A DNA stretch of 64,000 bases. Origin: Niallia nealsonii (GTDB lineage: Bacteria > Bacillota > Bacilli > Bacillales > Cytobacillaceae). Within the stretch, counting starts at the first letter, position 1; every line of letters starts with the position of its first letter. Shown here one piece after another: positions 42,346-51,416 of this stretch. The notes below the pieces were generated by a model. That model was not told where the DNA came from and did no database searches. It saw only the letters and a list, made by a program, of their open reading frames with translations. The position numbers and the translations under genes were made by a program. Where the stretch lies: positions 20,388-84,387 of the forward strand of contig NZ_PISE01000026.1 in the NCBI RefSeq assembly GCF_002835805.1. Direction: 5' to 3'.

Positions 42346-43056
42346 TTATATAGCAGAACTAGCAAAGGATTGATGTCGTTTCATACGTTTTTCAAATAAA
42401 TGAAACCCTTTTTCCAATAGAAGTACAACAATGTAATAAATAATAGAAAGGGATATATATACTTCTAACGCATGTGCAGTTGCTGCAATTAAAGTTTCTC
42501 CCCGCCCTACTAAATCAATAACGCCGATGGAAAAAGCAAGAGATGTATCTTTTAATGACCCAATAACAGAGTTAGCGATATTGGGGAATGCTACAACGAT
42601 TGCTTGAGGCAAGATGATCCGAAAAAAGTTCTGTGTATCGCTCATGCCAACAGAGTAGGCTGCTTCCGTTTGTCCACGATCAATGGATAAAATAGCGCTT
42701 CTAAATATTTCTGAAAAAACAGCTCCATTGCCAATTGCATATGTAATCATAACAAAATAGATGGGTTCTACTCTTGAAACATCAATATTTATTAGCATCA
42801 ACAATGCTGGAACCCCGTAAAAGGTTAAAAATAATTGAATTAATATAGGCGTTCCTCGAATAAAAGATATATATATAATGACAAGCTGCCGCAATATTGG
42901 CAGATGGAACAATCGAGGGATAGCAGCAACTATCCCTATTATTATTCCAAATACAATGGAAACGGCAAGAATTTGAAGGGTTACAGCCAAATATGGAAGA
43001 AGTGTCGGGATAAATCCCCAAATTAATGTAAAATCAAATGCTTTGCCCAATCCCAA
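42346..43056 (-). CDS. Amino acid ABC transporter permease (TcyL-like)
   Basis: Second HisMQ-type permease, also 236 residues, with RGTPILIQLFLTFYGVP and the EAA loop [22 protein letters not shown]. About 27 bases separate it from the first permease gene and 28 from the binding protein gene. A TTG start is used; a second TTG two codons later is an alternative. It probably heterodimerises with the TcyM-like subunit. Confidence 0.9.
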   Translation of the reverse strand: MGLGKAFDFTLIWGFIPTLLPYLAVTLQILAVSIVFGIIIGIVAAIPRLFHLPILRQLVIIYISFIRGTPILIQLFLTFYGVPALLMLINIDVSRVEPIYFVMITYAIGNGAVFSEIFRSAILSIDRGQTEAAYSVGMSDTQNFFRIILPQAIVVAFPNIANSVIGSLKDTSLAFSIGVIDLVGRGETLIAATAHALEVYISLSIIYYIVVLLLEKGFHLFEKRMKRHQSFASSAI

Positions 43057-43084
43057 TTCCCCACTTTCTTAATAATAACGCTTC

Positions 43085-43885
43085 TTAAAATCCAACCGTA
43101 TAGTCAGCTCCAAGCCATTTTTTGCTGAGATCGCTCACTACTCCTTCTTTTTTCAATTCAGTTAGTGCTTCATCTATTCTTTTTTGCAGCGCTGTTTCAT
43201 CTTTGCGAAGCAAAAAGAATACTTTTGAATTTAAAAGCGGTTCTCCTACTACTTTTTGCTGGGCGTCTGATTGTTCATTCAGAAAATCAACGGCAAAAGG
43301 AGTCGTAATGGTTGCATCTGCACGCCCTGTTTTAATCTGATTAATCGTGTCATCAGCACCTTGCCCAGAATATACAATATTAATGCCTGCATTGTGTTCT
43401 TTATTATATTTTTCTAGAAATACCGCTGAATTGCTTGTTGCGCTTACTATTGCTTTTTTTCCTTTTAAGTCCTTAATAGAGTGAATATCGTTGTTATCTT
43501 GACGAACGGCCACTTGAAGAGGGAAAATATTATACGGCTCTTTATTAAATAAGAATTTTTTTTGACGCTCTTCATTCACTTCCATTTGATGGGCAATAAA
43601 GTCGATTTTATTTGTTTCTAAGCTAAGCAATAGATTGGAAAAATCCATCGTTTTAAATTCAAATTCATATTCTGGCAATTTTTTATCAATTTCACGAACA
43701 AGTTCTACATCATAACCAGTAAGCTTTCCGTTTTCATCCAAAAAGCAAATATTTGGAAACTGTGTACCTGTTCCGACAATTATTTTTTTGACTTTTTCAC
43801 CTGTTGATGCTTCCTCTTTTGATGAGCACCCAGCAACAAGAAATGTTAGCAGAATGGTTGCTATTATCCATATTTTCTTTTTCAT
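43085..43885 (-). CDS. Amino acid ABC transporter substrate-binding lipoprotein (TcyJ/K-like)
   Basis: A family-3 solute-binding protein of 266 residues. The lipobox LVAGC gives a lipid-anchored protein on the outer face of the membrane. Conserved blocks include GYDVELVREIDKKLP, FKTMDFSNLLLSLETNKIDF and DATITTPFAVDFL. B. subtilis has two such proteins (TcyJ and TcyK) in the equivalent operon; here only one is found. The ligand is likely cystine or an S-substituted cysteine. Confidence 0.9.
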   Translation of the reverse strand: MKKKIWIIATILLTFLVAGCSSKEEASTGEKVKKIIVGTGTQFPNICFLDENGKLTGYDVELVREIDKKLPEYEFEFKTMDFSNLLLSLETNKIDFIAHQMEVNEERQKKFLFNKEPYNIFPLQVAVRQDNNDIHSIKDLKGKKAIVSATSNSAVFLEKYNKEHNAGINIVYSGQGADDTINQIKTGRADATITTPFAVDFLNEQSDAQQKVVGEPLLNSKVFFLLRKDETALQKRIDEALTELKKEGVVSDLSKKWLGADYTVGF

Positions 43886-43917
43886 TTTCTTTCCCCCATT
43901 TTAAAATCTATTTATGT

Positions 43918-44439
43918 TTACAAAGGCACTTTATTTTCTATAATGTGATAAAGATTTTCATCTAAGATTTTTTGCAAAAAAACGATTTTATCTCCTTCAT
44001 TAAACTTTTCATCAAAAATTTTGTATCCTCTTTTTTCATAAATGGAAACAAGCCAAGGATGACGCTCTGCAGTTGCTAAGTACACAGCAGGTGCTTTTAC
44101 TTGTTCACGAAGAACCTTTTCTTCCACATATTGGAGCAGTTTGGAACCAATCCCTTGCCGCTTATACTCTGGGTCGACTGCAAACCACCAGATAAACGGA
44201 TAAGGATTGCTGCTATTAGGATCAGCCCAAGGATAGCGAACAGTAACAGTCGCAATAATTTTGTCATTTTTTTCAAGAACATAGGTAGAATGACGTGTAA
44301 TATTATTTAGTACCAAGGATAAATCAGCAGTTGCCGCTAAAAAGTTAATATTTAAATCCCGAATTGGCTCATATGCTCGAAGGGAAAGTTCTAATATATT
44401 CGCTGCATCTTCTGGTATAGCTAAACGAATTTGCCCCAT
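43918..44439 (-). CDS. GNAT acetyltransferase (SnaA/YtmI-like)
   Basis: A GNAT protein of about 173 residues with the acetyl-CoA motif FAVDPEYKRQGIGSKLLQYVE and the B motif YEKRGYKIFDE. In B. subtilis SnaA (YtmI) acetylates S-substituted cysteines such as S-(2-succino)cysteine to start their breakdown. Its position in the cluster, directly before the binding protein, matches that gene. The ATG at 44439 is nine bases after GGGGAGG; an ATG six codons earlier is overlapped by the site. Confidence 0.82.
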   Translation of the reverse strand: MGQIRLAIPEDAANILELSLRAYEPIRDLNINFLAATADLSLVLNNITRHSTYVLEKNDKIIATVTVRYPWADPNSSNPYPFIWWFAVDPEYKRQGIGSKLLQYVEEKVLREQVKAPAVYLATAERHPWLVSIYEKRGYKIFDEKFNEGDKIVFLQKILDENLYHIIENKVPL

Positions 44440-44501
44440 TTTTACTTGCCTCCCCATATTATACTATTCTTATAAAATTAGTTGGCTTTAAATGCAAAAA
44501 T

Positions 44502-44768
44502 TTATTTCCTTACAAGATAAGGAGCCAGCTCTTTTTCTAAATGATCGATGCCGCTATCTGTTACCCCTTTATATATGCCGTCTTCTCCTATTTCTACAAC
44601 TGGAACATAACGAATTCCATATTTCACTTCTAAAATATCACGACGGTCATCTAAATCTGTTACGTCAATCGTCTGAAAGGCAATCCGTTTTTCATTTAAA
44701 TAATCTTTTACTTCTTCACAATAGCTGCAGCCTTGTTTTGCCCATACAATAACGGATAGTGATGTCAT
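44502..44768 (-). CDS. Glutaredoxin-like protein (CmoI/YtnI-like)
   Basis: An 88-residue thioredoxin-fold protein with a CSYC redox motif (C14, C17) near the start and the cis-proline loop YVPVVEI. B. subtilis CmoI (YtnI) is a glutaredoxin-like member of the same operon, needed for S-methylcysteine use. AAAGGAGG precedes the ATG. It lies between the monooxygenase and the acetyltransferase. Confidence 0.87.
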   Translation of the reverse strand: MTSLSVIVWAKQGCSYCEEVKDYLNEKRIAFQTIDVTDLDDRRDILEVKYGIRYVPVVEIGEDGIYKGVTDSGIDHLEKELAPYLVRK

Positions 44769-44798
44769 TTATAAATTCCTCCTTTAGTAAGCACCCAT

Positions 44799-46115
44799 TT
44801 ATTTTACATACTGATTTTTTTTATATGGAAGACCTAAATTTCCACGAAGCGTGTCGCTTTGATAATCTCGATTATAATATCCCTTCTTTTCCAAAATCGG
44901 GATAATATGTTCAGTGATATCATCCAATCCACTGCTTAATACTGGGGCACCTATAATGAAGCCATCAGCGCCTTTTTCATCAATCCAAGCTATAAGCTGG
45001 TCTGCAACCTGTTCATAGGTTCCGAAGAAAGAGCTTTTTGGAGTGGTTACTTGCAACGCCACTTCACGCAATGTTAAATTTTGCTCAACAGCCTGTTTTT
45101 TAATGCGATCTGTTGTCGATTGAAAGCTATTTTTCCCCACATTCCCCACATCAGGAAATGGCTCATCTAATGGATAAACACTAAAATCAAAATGATCAAA
45201 GAATCGTCCTAAATAATTGAGTGCTTCTTCAATCGAAACAAGATTCTGTATCTCTTTATATTTTTCATTCGCCTCTTCAATTGTTGCAGCAGCAATTGGA
45301 TGGATGCCAGGAAAAATGCGAATTTCTTCTGGATTTCTTCCATTCACTTTTGCTCTATTTTTTAAGTCTTTATAAAACTGTTGTGCTTGTTCAAGAGAAT
45401 CAGCATTTGTGAAAACCGCATCCGCCTCTTTGGCAGCAAAGTTTTTCCCTGCTTCAGAAGAACCTGCCTGAAAAATAACCGGCTGTCCTTGTTCGGACCG
45501 CTCAATATTTAAAGGTCCTTCTACTGCAAAAAATCTCCCATTATGATTTAATTTATGTAGTTTAGTTCCATCAAAAAATTGACCTGTTTTTCTGTTTCTT
45601 ACAAAAGCGTCATCTTCCCAAGAATCCCAAAGCCCCTTTGCAACCTGCAAATATTCATCTGCTATCTCATAGCGAAGAGCATGTTTTGGATGCTCGCCTT
45701 TATTGTAATTCAAAGCAGATCCCTCAAGGGGTGATGTCACGACATTCCATCCAGCACGTCCTCCACTGATTTTATCTAGTGATGCGAACTGTCGTGCAAT
45801 CGTAAATGGCTCACTGTAAGTGGTAGAAACGGTTCCAACGAGCCCAAGCTTAGTAGTTGCCGTGGCTAGTGCAGATAAAATCGTAATTGGTTCAAATCTG
45901 TTCAAAAAGTGTGGAATTGATTTTTTATTAATATATAGGCCATCTGCAACAAAAGCAAAGGTAAAACCTGCTGATTCAGCTTTTTGGGCGATGTCTTGAT
46001 AATACTTAATATTTACACTTGCGTCTGCTGGAACAGCTGGATCTTTCCACGCATTCATATGTCCTCCTGGACCGTGCAGCATAACCCCAAATGGAATTGA
46101 TTTTTTATGAGACAT
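44799..46115 (-). CDS. FMN-dependent LLM-class monooxygenase (CmoJ/YtnJ-like)
   Basis: A 438-residue member of the NtaA/SnaA/DszA flavin monooxygenase subgroup. Blocks: [94 protein letters not shown]. In B. subtilis CmoJ cleaves the C-S bond of N-acetylated S-modified cysteine. The ATG at 46115 has AAGGA at nine bases and overlaps the upstream gene by 11 bases. It requires reduced FMN from a separate reductase, not encoded here. Confidence 0.88.
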   Translation of the reverse strand: MSHKKSIPFGVMLHGPGGHMNAWKDPAVPADASVNIKYYQDIAQKAESAGFTFAFVADGLYINKKSIPHFLNRFEPITILSALATATTKLGLVGTVSTTYSEPFTIARQFASLDKISGGRAGWNVVTSPLEGSALNYNKGEHPKHALRYEIADEYLQVAKGLWDSWEDDAFVRNRKTGQFFDGTKLHKLNHNGRFFAVEGPLNIERSEQGQPVIFQAGSSEAGKNFAAKEADAVFTNADSLEQAQQFYKDLKNRAKVNGRNPEEIRIFPGIHPIAAATIEEANEKYKEIQNLVSIEEALNYLGRFFDHFDFSVYPLDEPFPDVGNVGKNSFQSTTDRIKKQAVEQNLTLREVALQVTTPKSSFFGTYEQVADQLIAWIDEKGADGFIIGAPVLSSGLDDITEHIIPILEKKGYYNRDYQSDTLRGNLGLPYKKNQYVK

Positions 46116-47121
46116 ATTCTTCATTCCTTTCTTGTTCAACATTAGTTGGTCTTAATAAATAAAATGAATGAATCCGCCCGGCTTTTTCTTTAAGCGGTGT
46201 ATGTAATATAAATTCATCAATAGAGTATTGGTTATGAAGCTGTGTCAGTTCTTTATGAACAAAAGCAGCTGTTCCGGCAATAATATTTGTATCATGTACA
46301 GTTACTTCGTAAGATTCACCAGACTGCTTCCCAAAAACTTCCGCTTGTTTCAGTGACTGAACAGTAACACTTCTGCCGCTTTCTAAATGAACTTTGTATA
46401 TTTTTTGATCTCCTGCAAGACGTTCTGCTTCCTCTTGAGTATCTGCTGCGACAGTAGCGACGGATACAATAAATCTGCCCGTTGGCCATTCTTTTTTATA
46501 AACACTTGCCGCTTTTTCCAATGCATCGTCATCACTGTTGATAAATCTGGCAAAAACAAAGTTCCATCCAAATTTCGCTGCTATTTCTGCACTTTTTTCA
46601 CTTGCTCCAAGCAAATAATTTTCTGTTTTTTCAGGAGGTTCAGGTGTAGCTTGAACACCAGCTAAATCATGCAATTCATCTATCTTGTTTTCAAGAAGAC
46701 TATGAAGAAATGACAGCCTTTCTTCAAAATCTTTTCCATCATTAATCGTTCCATATTGCAGCGCTTTTGTTGATAATGGCAACCCGCCAGGCGCCTTGCC
46801 TATTCCCAGATCTACTCTTCCTGGAGCAAGCGAGGAAAGAACATGAAAATTCTCTGCCACTTTATATGGACTGTAATGCTGCAGCATAACGCCGCCTGAT
46901 CCAATTCTAATAGATTGAGTTTTCGCAAGAAGATAAGAAATTAATACCTCCGGTGAAGACCCAGCAAGATCTTTTGTATGGTGGTGTTCCGATACCCAAA
47001 ACCTTGTGTACCCCCATTTTTCTGCTTGTTGTGCTAGATTAATAGTTTCTTGCAACGAATCAAAGGCAGTATCGCCTTCATAAATTGGACTTTGATCTAA
47101 TAAACCAATTTTATAGCTCAT
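46105..47121 (-). CDS. LLM-class flavin-dependent oxidoreductase (CmoO/YtmO-like)
   Basis: A 338-residue bacterial-luciferase-like protein of the MsnO8 type: [59 protein letters not shown] and [16 protein letters not shown]. subtilis CmoO (YtmO) is its counterpart. AGGAGG precedes the ATG. It is the first gene of the sulfur block after the LysR regulator gene and so probably follows the operon promoter. Confidence 0.88.
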   Translation of the reverse strand: MSYKIGLLDQSPIYEGDTAFDSLQETINLAQQAEKWGYTRFWVSEHHHTKDLAGSSPEVLISYLLAKTQSIRIGSGGVMLQHYSPYKVAENFHVLSSLAPGRVDLGIGKAPGGLPLSTKALQYGTINDGKDFEERLSFLHSLLENKIDELHDLAGVQATPEPPEKTENYLLGASEKSAEIAAKFGWNFVFARFINSDDDALEKAASVYKKEWPTGRFIVSVATVAADTQEEAERLAGDQKIYKVHLESGRSVTVQSLKQAEVFGKQSGESYEVTVHDTNIIAGTAAFVHKELTQLHNQYSIDEFILHTPLKEKAGRIHSFYLLRPTNVEQERNEEYVS

Positions 47122-47260
47122 ATGTTCCCCTCCTGAATTCCTATTTAACAGATAAGAATAATCAACTATATATTACATAAATTTATCCTATCATCATTTC
47201 CAACCAAAGAGCAATGGTTTCCGTGATAGAAAGAATTATTGTATTTATAAAAAAAACTTA

Positions 47261-48166
47261 TCAATCTGCCAGTTTGCCAGATAATACTGCATCATGTTGG
47301 AACAATTCAATAGAAGATACTATATCATCCCATAAAAATGGCCTATTGGAACTGTAGTAGGTTCCATATATTTTTTGAGTTAAATGAAGCAAATGTGTTA
47401 CATCTATTTCCACTAGTTCTCCCTTATCCAATTCTTCTTTTATGCATAAATATGGCAAAAATCCTATTCCGTTCCCAGATTTAATCAGAGATTTCGCTAC
47501 TTCTAAATGACCAATTTGGAATTCTATCCGCGGCTCCACCTTGGCGATCTCAAAAATTTTATGAACTCTATTCCAGTCAAAAGCACCACATTCAAAAAAT
47601 ACAAGGGGTTCTTTTGCCAATTGTTGAACAGTAAGTTTTTGGATCCCAGCTAATGAATGTTCCGGTTTTACTACAAGACGAATTGAATTATCTAAAAACT
47701 GCACTTGTTCTAATGACTGGTGAGAATCTTTTTTTAAAAATGCGACATCTATCTCTTTGCGCAATAACTTGTCGACAAGAGCTTCATTTGAAGCTGAAAT
47801 AAATTTAAATAGAATACTAGGATGTTTTTTTTTCCAAAGAGGCAAAGCAAATGGAATAAAATATTGAGATGTAATCAAATTGGCTCCTATCACCATTTCT
47901 TCCAAATTACTCCCTTTTTTCAATTGTTTTTTTCCTTGTTCGAACGTACGGATTATTTGTTCTGCAAAAGGAATAAAGTCCCTTCCTTTTTCTGTAAGGA
48001 TAATGCCTCTTCCACTCCGTTCAAACAGCTCTGCCCCCAATTCTCGTTCTAATGTTTTAATTCTAGCTGTCACTGTTGGCTGAGATAAAAATAAAGCATC
48101 TGCTGCTTTATGAATGCTCTTAAAATGGACAGCATACATAAATGCTTCTATATAATCTATATTCAT
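47261..48166 (-). CDS. LysR-family regulator (AscR/YtlI-like)
   Basis: A 301-residue LysR activator: N-terminal winged HTH (YIEAFMYAVHFKSIHKAADAL, in parts; LSQPTVTARIKTLERELGAELFER) and a substrate-binding domain. It lies just upstream of the sulfur operon in the same direction, with a 139-base gap that would hold the operon promoter. In B. subtilis YtlI (AscR) activates the ytm operon and is itself under CymR control. By position this one likely does the same; the effector is unknown. Confidence 0.85.
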   Translation of the reverse strand: MNIDYIEAFMYAVHFKSIHKAADALFLSQPTVTARIKTLERELGAELFERSGRGIILTEKGRDFIPFAEQIIRTFEQGKKQLKKGSNLEEMVIGANLITSQYFIPFALPLWKKKHPSILFKFISASNEALVDKLLRKEIDVAFLKKDSHQSLEQVQFLDNSIRLVVKPEHSLAGIQKLTVQQLAKEPLVFFECGAFDWNRVHKIFEIAKVEPRIEFQIGHLEVAKSLIKSGNGIGFLPYLCIKEELDKGELVEIDVTHLLHLTQKIYGTYYSSNRPFLWDDIVSSIELFQHDAVLSGKLAD

Positions 48167-48291
48167 CTTGATGACTTCCTTTATTCATTAATTAGGTTTC
48201 CTTTAAATATTTATTGCCTGATGATATTAACAGCCACACAGCTCTTCATAAGAGACTGCTTATTTATAGCTAAAGCAATAGATGCATTGTT

Positions 48292-49080
48292 CTACAATAT
48301 TTTGCGAAGGTTATCTTTATTGAGCAACTTCAATTCCCTTTCATTCTTCCTTATATACTCGTGCGTTTTCTCGATTATTTCCTCTTTATCGTGATCCATT
48401 GAAGCAACATGAAAAGAATTAGTAAGTGTAACAGCCTCTTTCTGAAAAGAACCAGCATTTTTTATAATATAATCTGTATTTTCAGGTGGAACCACATGAT
48501 CTTCTGCTGATTTAAAGCATAAAATCGGACTTTTCACATTTGGGATAATTGCATACGTCTTCTCCATCAATTTTTGAAGTTCATGTATGGAATGAATGGA
48601 TACTTGATTATATGTTATCTCCTGAACACCTTCTAATTTAATATCTGGAGCTGTCCCCAAAACATACTTTGGGCTCGTTTTTCCTACTAAATAATCGTAG
48701 CTTGGCACACTTAAAGCTGCATTAATCAACACAAGTCCAGGTATGTCTTTATATTTATTGGCTAACCACAGGGCAAGTGTGCCTCCCATTGATTGACCAA
48801 TAACATAAATAGCAGAGCAGCGCATTTTTAAAAAATGATAGGCATTTTCTACATCTGCAAACCAATCTTTATGATTATGTTTTTCCATATCTTTAAAATG
48901 CGTACCATGTCCTTTTAGCCTTGGAGTATAAACCGTGTAGCCAAGTTCTGCAAATTCCCCTCCCAAATAGCGTACATTTTGAGGTGTTCCCATAAATCCG
49001 TGGGAAATTAAGACGCCAATATCATTCCCTTGCCAAAAAAATGATTCCGCTCCTTCCATAACAGGATATCTTTCACCCAT
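48292..49080 (-). CDS. Carboxylesterase-type alpha/beta hydrolase (Est30-like)
   Basis: A 262-residue serine esterase: the oxyanion segment HGFMGTPQNV, nucleophile GQSMGG, acid in CFKSAEDHVVPPEN and histidine in SFHVASMDHD. This layout matches Bacillus carboxylesterases of the Est30/YvaK group. It is coupled to a 121-aa gene upstream (three-base gap). Substrate and physiological role are unknown. Confidence 0.88.
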   Translation of the reverse strand: MGERYPVMEGAESFFWQGNDIGVLISHGFMGTPQNVRYLGGEFAELGYTVYTPRLKGHGTHFKDMEKHNHKDWFADVENAYHFLKMRCSAIYVIGQSMGGTLALWLANKYKDIPGLVLINAALSVPSYDYLVGKTSPKYVLGTAPDIKLEGVQEITYNQVSIHSIHELQKLMEKTYAIIPNVKSPILCFKSAEDHVVPPENTDYIIKNAGSFQKEAVTLTNSFHVASMDHDKEEIIEKTHEYIRKNERELKLLNKDNLRKIL

Positions 49081-49083
49081 CTT

Positions 49084-49449
49084 CTATCTCCCCTTTCTTT
49101 CAATAAGATATTTATTTACACCTATCGTTTCTGTTTCATGTAAATAGAGCAAAATAAACTCATTTAATTTTTTTGTTATTCCTCCTTTGCCAAACTTAAT
49201 AGGTTTTGGAGACTTAACATTGCCTTCTCCTCCTTTAATAAAATCTAAAAAGGCTAAAATATAAATACGTCTATAGGAAATATTTGTCATGCCATATTCA
49301 AAGAACCAATGATCAATGACATTATAGCTGCCTCGATTAATGCCATATAGTTCATCACATCTTTTATAAAAAGAAATATCAGGGAGATTTAAATAATAAT
49401 TGCCCGTCAAAAAGGTTTTCTTCTCTTGTTTTAGTAAACTGCTTAACAT
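49084..49449 (-). CDS. Hypothetical protein, 121 aa
   Basis: I do not recognise this protein. It starts MLSSLLKQEKKTFLTGNYYL from an ATG 11 bases after AAGGAGG; an ATG 13 codons upstream has no ribosome site. Aromatic residues are frequent (YKRCDELYGINRG, DHWFFEYG, YRRIYILAFLDF) and the C-terminus is basic. No signal peptide or membrane segment. It precedes the esterase by three bases, so they form an operon. Confidence 0.7.
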   Translation of the reverse strand: MLSSLLKQEKKTFLTGNYYLNLPDISFYKRCDELYGINRGSYNVIDHWFFEYGMTNISYRRIYILAFLDFIKGGEGNVKSPKPIKFGKGGITKKLNEFILLYLHETETIGVNKYLIERKGR

Positions 49450-49521
49450 ATAAATGGATTCCTCCTTCAATTGCATACTAATTTTCATCTACTGACGCTT
49501 ATTTTCTGTTTCTTTCTAAAT

Positions 49522-49695
49522 CTAGCTTTCACTGCTCAACTGTTTCGTCTTTATTTGATTACGATATTCTGTTTCAATTTCTGATAACGTTAATTCATAT
49601 AACTGTTGTGATTCTTTTTTATAAACACCAAAAGAAATTAACTGTTGAATCAGTGTTTCTTTTCTATACTCGACAGCCTTAAGCAGCTCAGTCAT
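49522..49695 (-). CDS. FbpA-like small Fur-regulated basic protein family member, 57 aa
   Basis: The frame reads MTELLKAVEYRKETLIQQLI, SFGVYKKESQQLYELTLSEI, ETEYRNQIKT and so on. The AVEYRKETLI-LI-GVYK-QLYELTLSE pattern is that of B. subtilis FbpA-type proteins, which are short helical proteins proposed to help the iron-sparing response. GGGGAGG precedes the ATG by eight bases. I see no clear Fur box within 60 bases upstream. It lies in the same direction as the 121-aa gene. Confidence 0.75.
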   Translation of the reverse strand: MTELLKAVEYRKETLIQQLISFGVYKKESQQLYELTLSEIETEYRNQIKTKQLSSES

Positions 49696-49755
49696 TGATT
49701 ATTCCTCCCCTTTGTTTAAATTCTTAGTGAAAATACAAAAGAGACTAAAAAATAA

Positions 49756-49805
49756 AGTAAAACTTCAATCAGTGGGGGTTTTACTGCCCGTTAATGCCGG
49801 ATAAA
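49756..49805. repeat. Dispersed repeat family A, copy 3 (internally deleted)
   Basis: AGTAAAACTTCAATCAGTGG followed by GGGTTTTACTGCCCGTTAAT and GCCGGATAA joins the left and right ends of the 30008-30163 repeat with the middle about 105 bases missing. Confidence 0.7.
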
Positions 49806-49925
49806 TTTTGATAATCTATACATTGTTGAATCTTTTTTTTGCAATTCCCTTATTGAGAATAAAAAACTGCACCCATGCTTAAAATCTATCAATAAAGCAC
49901 ATTTCTGCCCAAATGAAAGCAAAAA

Positions 49926-49955
49926 GACCTAACCTTATGTAAGGTTAGGCCTTCG
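49926..49955. terminator. Hairpin, possible terminator
   Basis: CCTAACCTTA and TAAGGTTAGG form a perfect stem around TG; on the minus strand it is followed by GTCTTTTTG. No intact gene ends next to it, so it may be a leftover. Confidence 0.5.
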
Positions 49956-50111
49956 TTTGTACGATCGGCTACAGTTATTAATTAATATGATTATAAACAC
50001 ACTATTCCTACCTGTCAACACAGATTTAAAATTCAATTGAATAGTAGTGGATAATTGTATCTTAGCAATTATTTAGTTAATTAGTGTAATTTTTTTGTTT
50101 ATTAACAATTA

Positions 50112-50315
50112 GAAAAGCTGTTTTCGTAAACTTTGTTGCTATTGACTAAGCACTGGGGAAGGTTAATTTCCGCTTCAGGATGCTCGCTTTCCGTGGAGCC
50201 TCCTCGTCGCACCAGCGACTGTGGGGTCTCACCTGTCCCCCTGCTCCCACAGGAGTCTCGCACCTTCCGCTCCAATCAAAAACTAGTTAAAAACAGCAAT
50301 CTTTTAGAAAAGAGC
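50112..50315. repeat. Dispersed repeat family B, copy 2
   Basis: Starts AAAAGCTGTTTTCGTAAACT, holds the GC-rich core TGCTCGCTTTCCGTGGAGCC and CCCACAGGAGTCTCGCACCTTCC, and ends AAACAGCAATCTTTTAGAAAAGAG, an imperfect inverted repeat of its start. This is the same family as 24305-24680 and 60117-60230 and is inserted beside the hydantoinase fragment. Confidence 0.7.
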
Positions 50316-50485
50316 CATTAGAAAAAGCTTTTTCCATTATTACAAAAGAACTGGAAGAAGCGATTGATAAAATTAAAACTAACGCCAAAGAAGTCCCTGT
50401 CGTTCTAGTTGGCGGCGGTTCCCTCTTACCCCTTAGGGATATAGCGGGAGCAATAGAAATTATTGCTTTAGAAGACTGCCAATGA
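50312..50485 (+). pseudogene. C-terminal fragment of a hydantoinase/oxoprolinase family gene
   Basis: The frame reads EPLEKAFSIITKELEEAIDK, IKTNAKEVPVVLVGGGSLLPL, RDIAGAIEIIALEDCQ and stops. VPVVLVGGGSxLxP..G with a following helix is the end of HyuA-type hydantoinase/oxoprolinase proteins. No start or remainder is present; the repeat copy at 50112-50315 abuts its upstream edge, so the gene seems to have been truncated by that insertion or a linked deletion. Confidence 0.7.
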
Positions 50486-50552
50486 ATGGCCTATGTCACT
50501 TCTGAATTTGTCACATAAAGAGAAAATGAAGGTGTAGTCTAGCAGAACTAAG

Positions 50553-50598
50553 ATAAAAAACCAGAGTGATGACTTAGATTTTCATTCTGGTTTTTATC
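50553..50598. terminator. Terminator after the fragment/before the MBL gene
   Basis: GATAAAAAACCAGAGTGA pairs with TCATTCTGGTTTTTATC (one mismatch) around a loop of about 12 bases. It can serve the minus-strand MBL gene (stop at 50697) or the old plus-strand gene. Confidence 0.7.
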
Positions 50599-50696
50599 GT
50601 ATGCATTTAATATAGTGGTTTCAATTAAAAATAAATACTCCTGTCCACTGCTTTCACGATTTTGATGAACCAGCTTTATATCGTTAAAACTATTCA

Positions 50697-51416
50697 CTAA
50701 ATAATCGGTGCAACAACGTTAAAGCCAAGTTTTTTGGCGTCCTCCTCATTAAATCCATTATCAAGATGCATACAGTAAACTTTCTCTCTTGCTTTTGCAT
50801 CCATTAACTTATCTAGTTTTTTCAAAGAAAGATGCACATTCCCTTCATACTCTGCTATGCAAGTATCTTGATAAAACAAATCAAATCCGCCATTATTCTG
50901 CCTATTGAGAATGTTTGCAGGAATTTCATTGCAATCACCGCTATAATAAATGGTTTTATTGTCATAGTGGATAATATATCCATAGGATTTTAATTCTTTA
51001 ACGTGAGGAACTTTAATTGGTTCAAAGTCAATATGAAAATCAGCGTACTGGTATTCTGTTAATTCACTGAATTCAATCAATTTATAGGTATGTTCTTCTA
51101 CTCCCATCATTCGAAGAAGGGGTTTAATATTTAAATCATTCGGTGCGTAGACACAAACATTTGCTTCTGCAAGCTTATTCATGGAGTAATAGCCATATAA
51201 AATTAAATCTCCTAATGAGCCTATATGATCACAGTGCGTGTGTGTTAAAAGAATACAAATTTCTTCAATACCTTCAAGTAAATTGGTTTTCTGCAACCTT
51301 GCAAAAGTGCTGCTCCCACAATCAATTAAAAATAATACATGATCCTTTTTGATAAATGCTCCATTATTCCCTAATGCAGTATTAAAAGCACTTCCACAGC
51401 CGATAAAATTCAACAA
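50697..51416 (-). CDS. MBL-fold metallohydrolase (ribonuclease Z-like family)
   Basis: A 239-residue metallo-beta-lactamase-fold enzyme. The metal motif THTHCDHIGSLGDL is intact, with further ligands in KVPHVKELKSYGY, YYSGDCNE and VYCMHLDN. This arrangement is that of RNase Z-like or PqqB-like hydrolases without the RNase Z exosite. Start is a TTG after AGAGGA; it is single. The substrate is not predictable. Confidence 0.85.
   Translation of the reverse strand: MLNFIGCGSAFNTALGNNGAFIKKDHVLFLIDCGSSTFARLQKTNLLEGIEEICILLTHTHCDHIGSLGDLILYGYYSMNKLAEANVCVYAPNDLNIKPLLRMMGVEEHTYKLIEFSELTEYQYADFHIDFEPIKVPHVKELKSYGYIIHYDNKTIYYSGDCNEIPANILNRQNNGGFDLFYQDTCIAEYEGNVHLSLKKLDKLMDAKAREKVYCMHLDNGFNEEDAKKLGFNVVAPII

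Noticed and set aside
47122..47260. Riboswitch (S-box or T-box) upstream of the sulfur operon
   Set aside because: The 139-base gap is too short and lacks the conserved motifs and terminator stem; LysR control is the simpler reading.
49696..49755. Fur box for the FbpA-like gene
   Set aside because: No GATAAT-type inverted repeat could be found in the upstream 60 bases.
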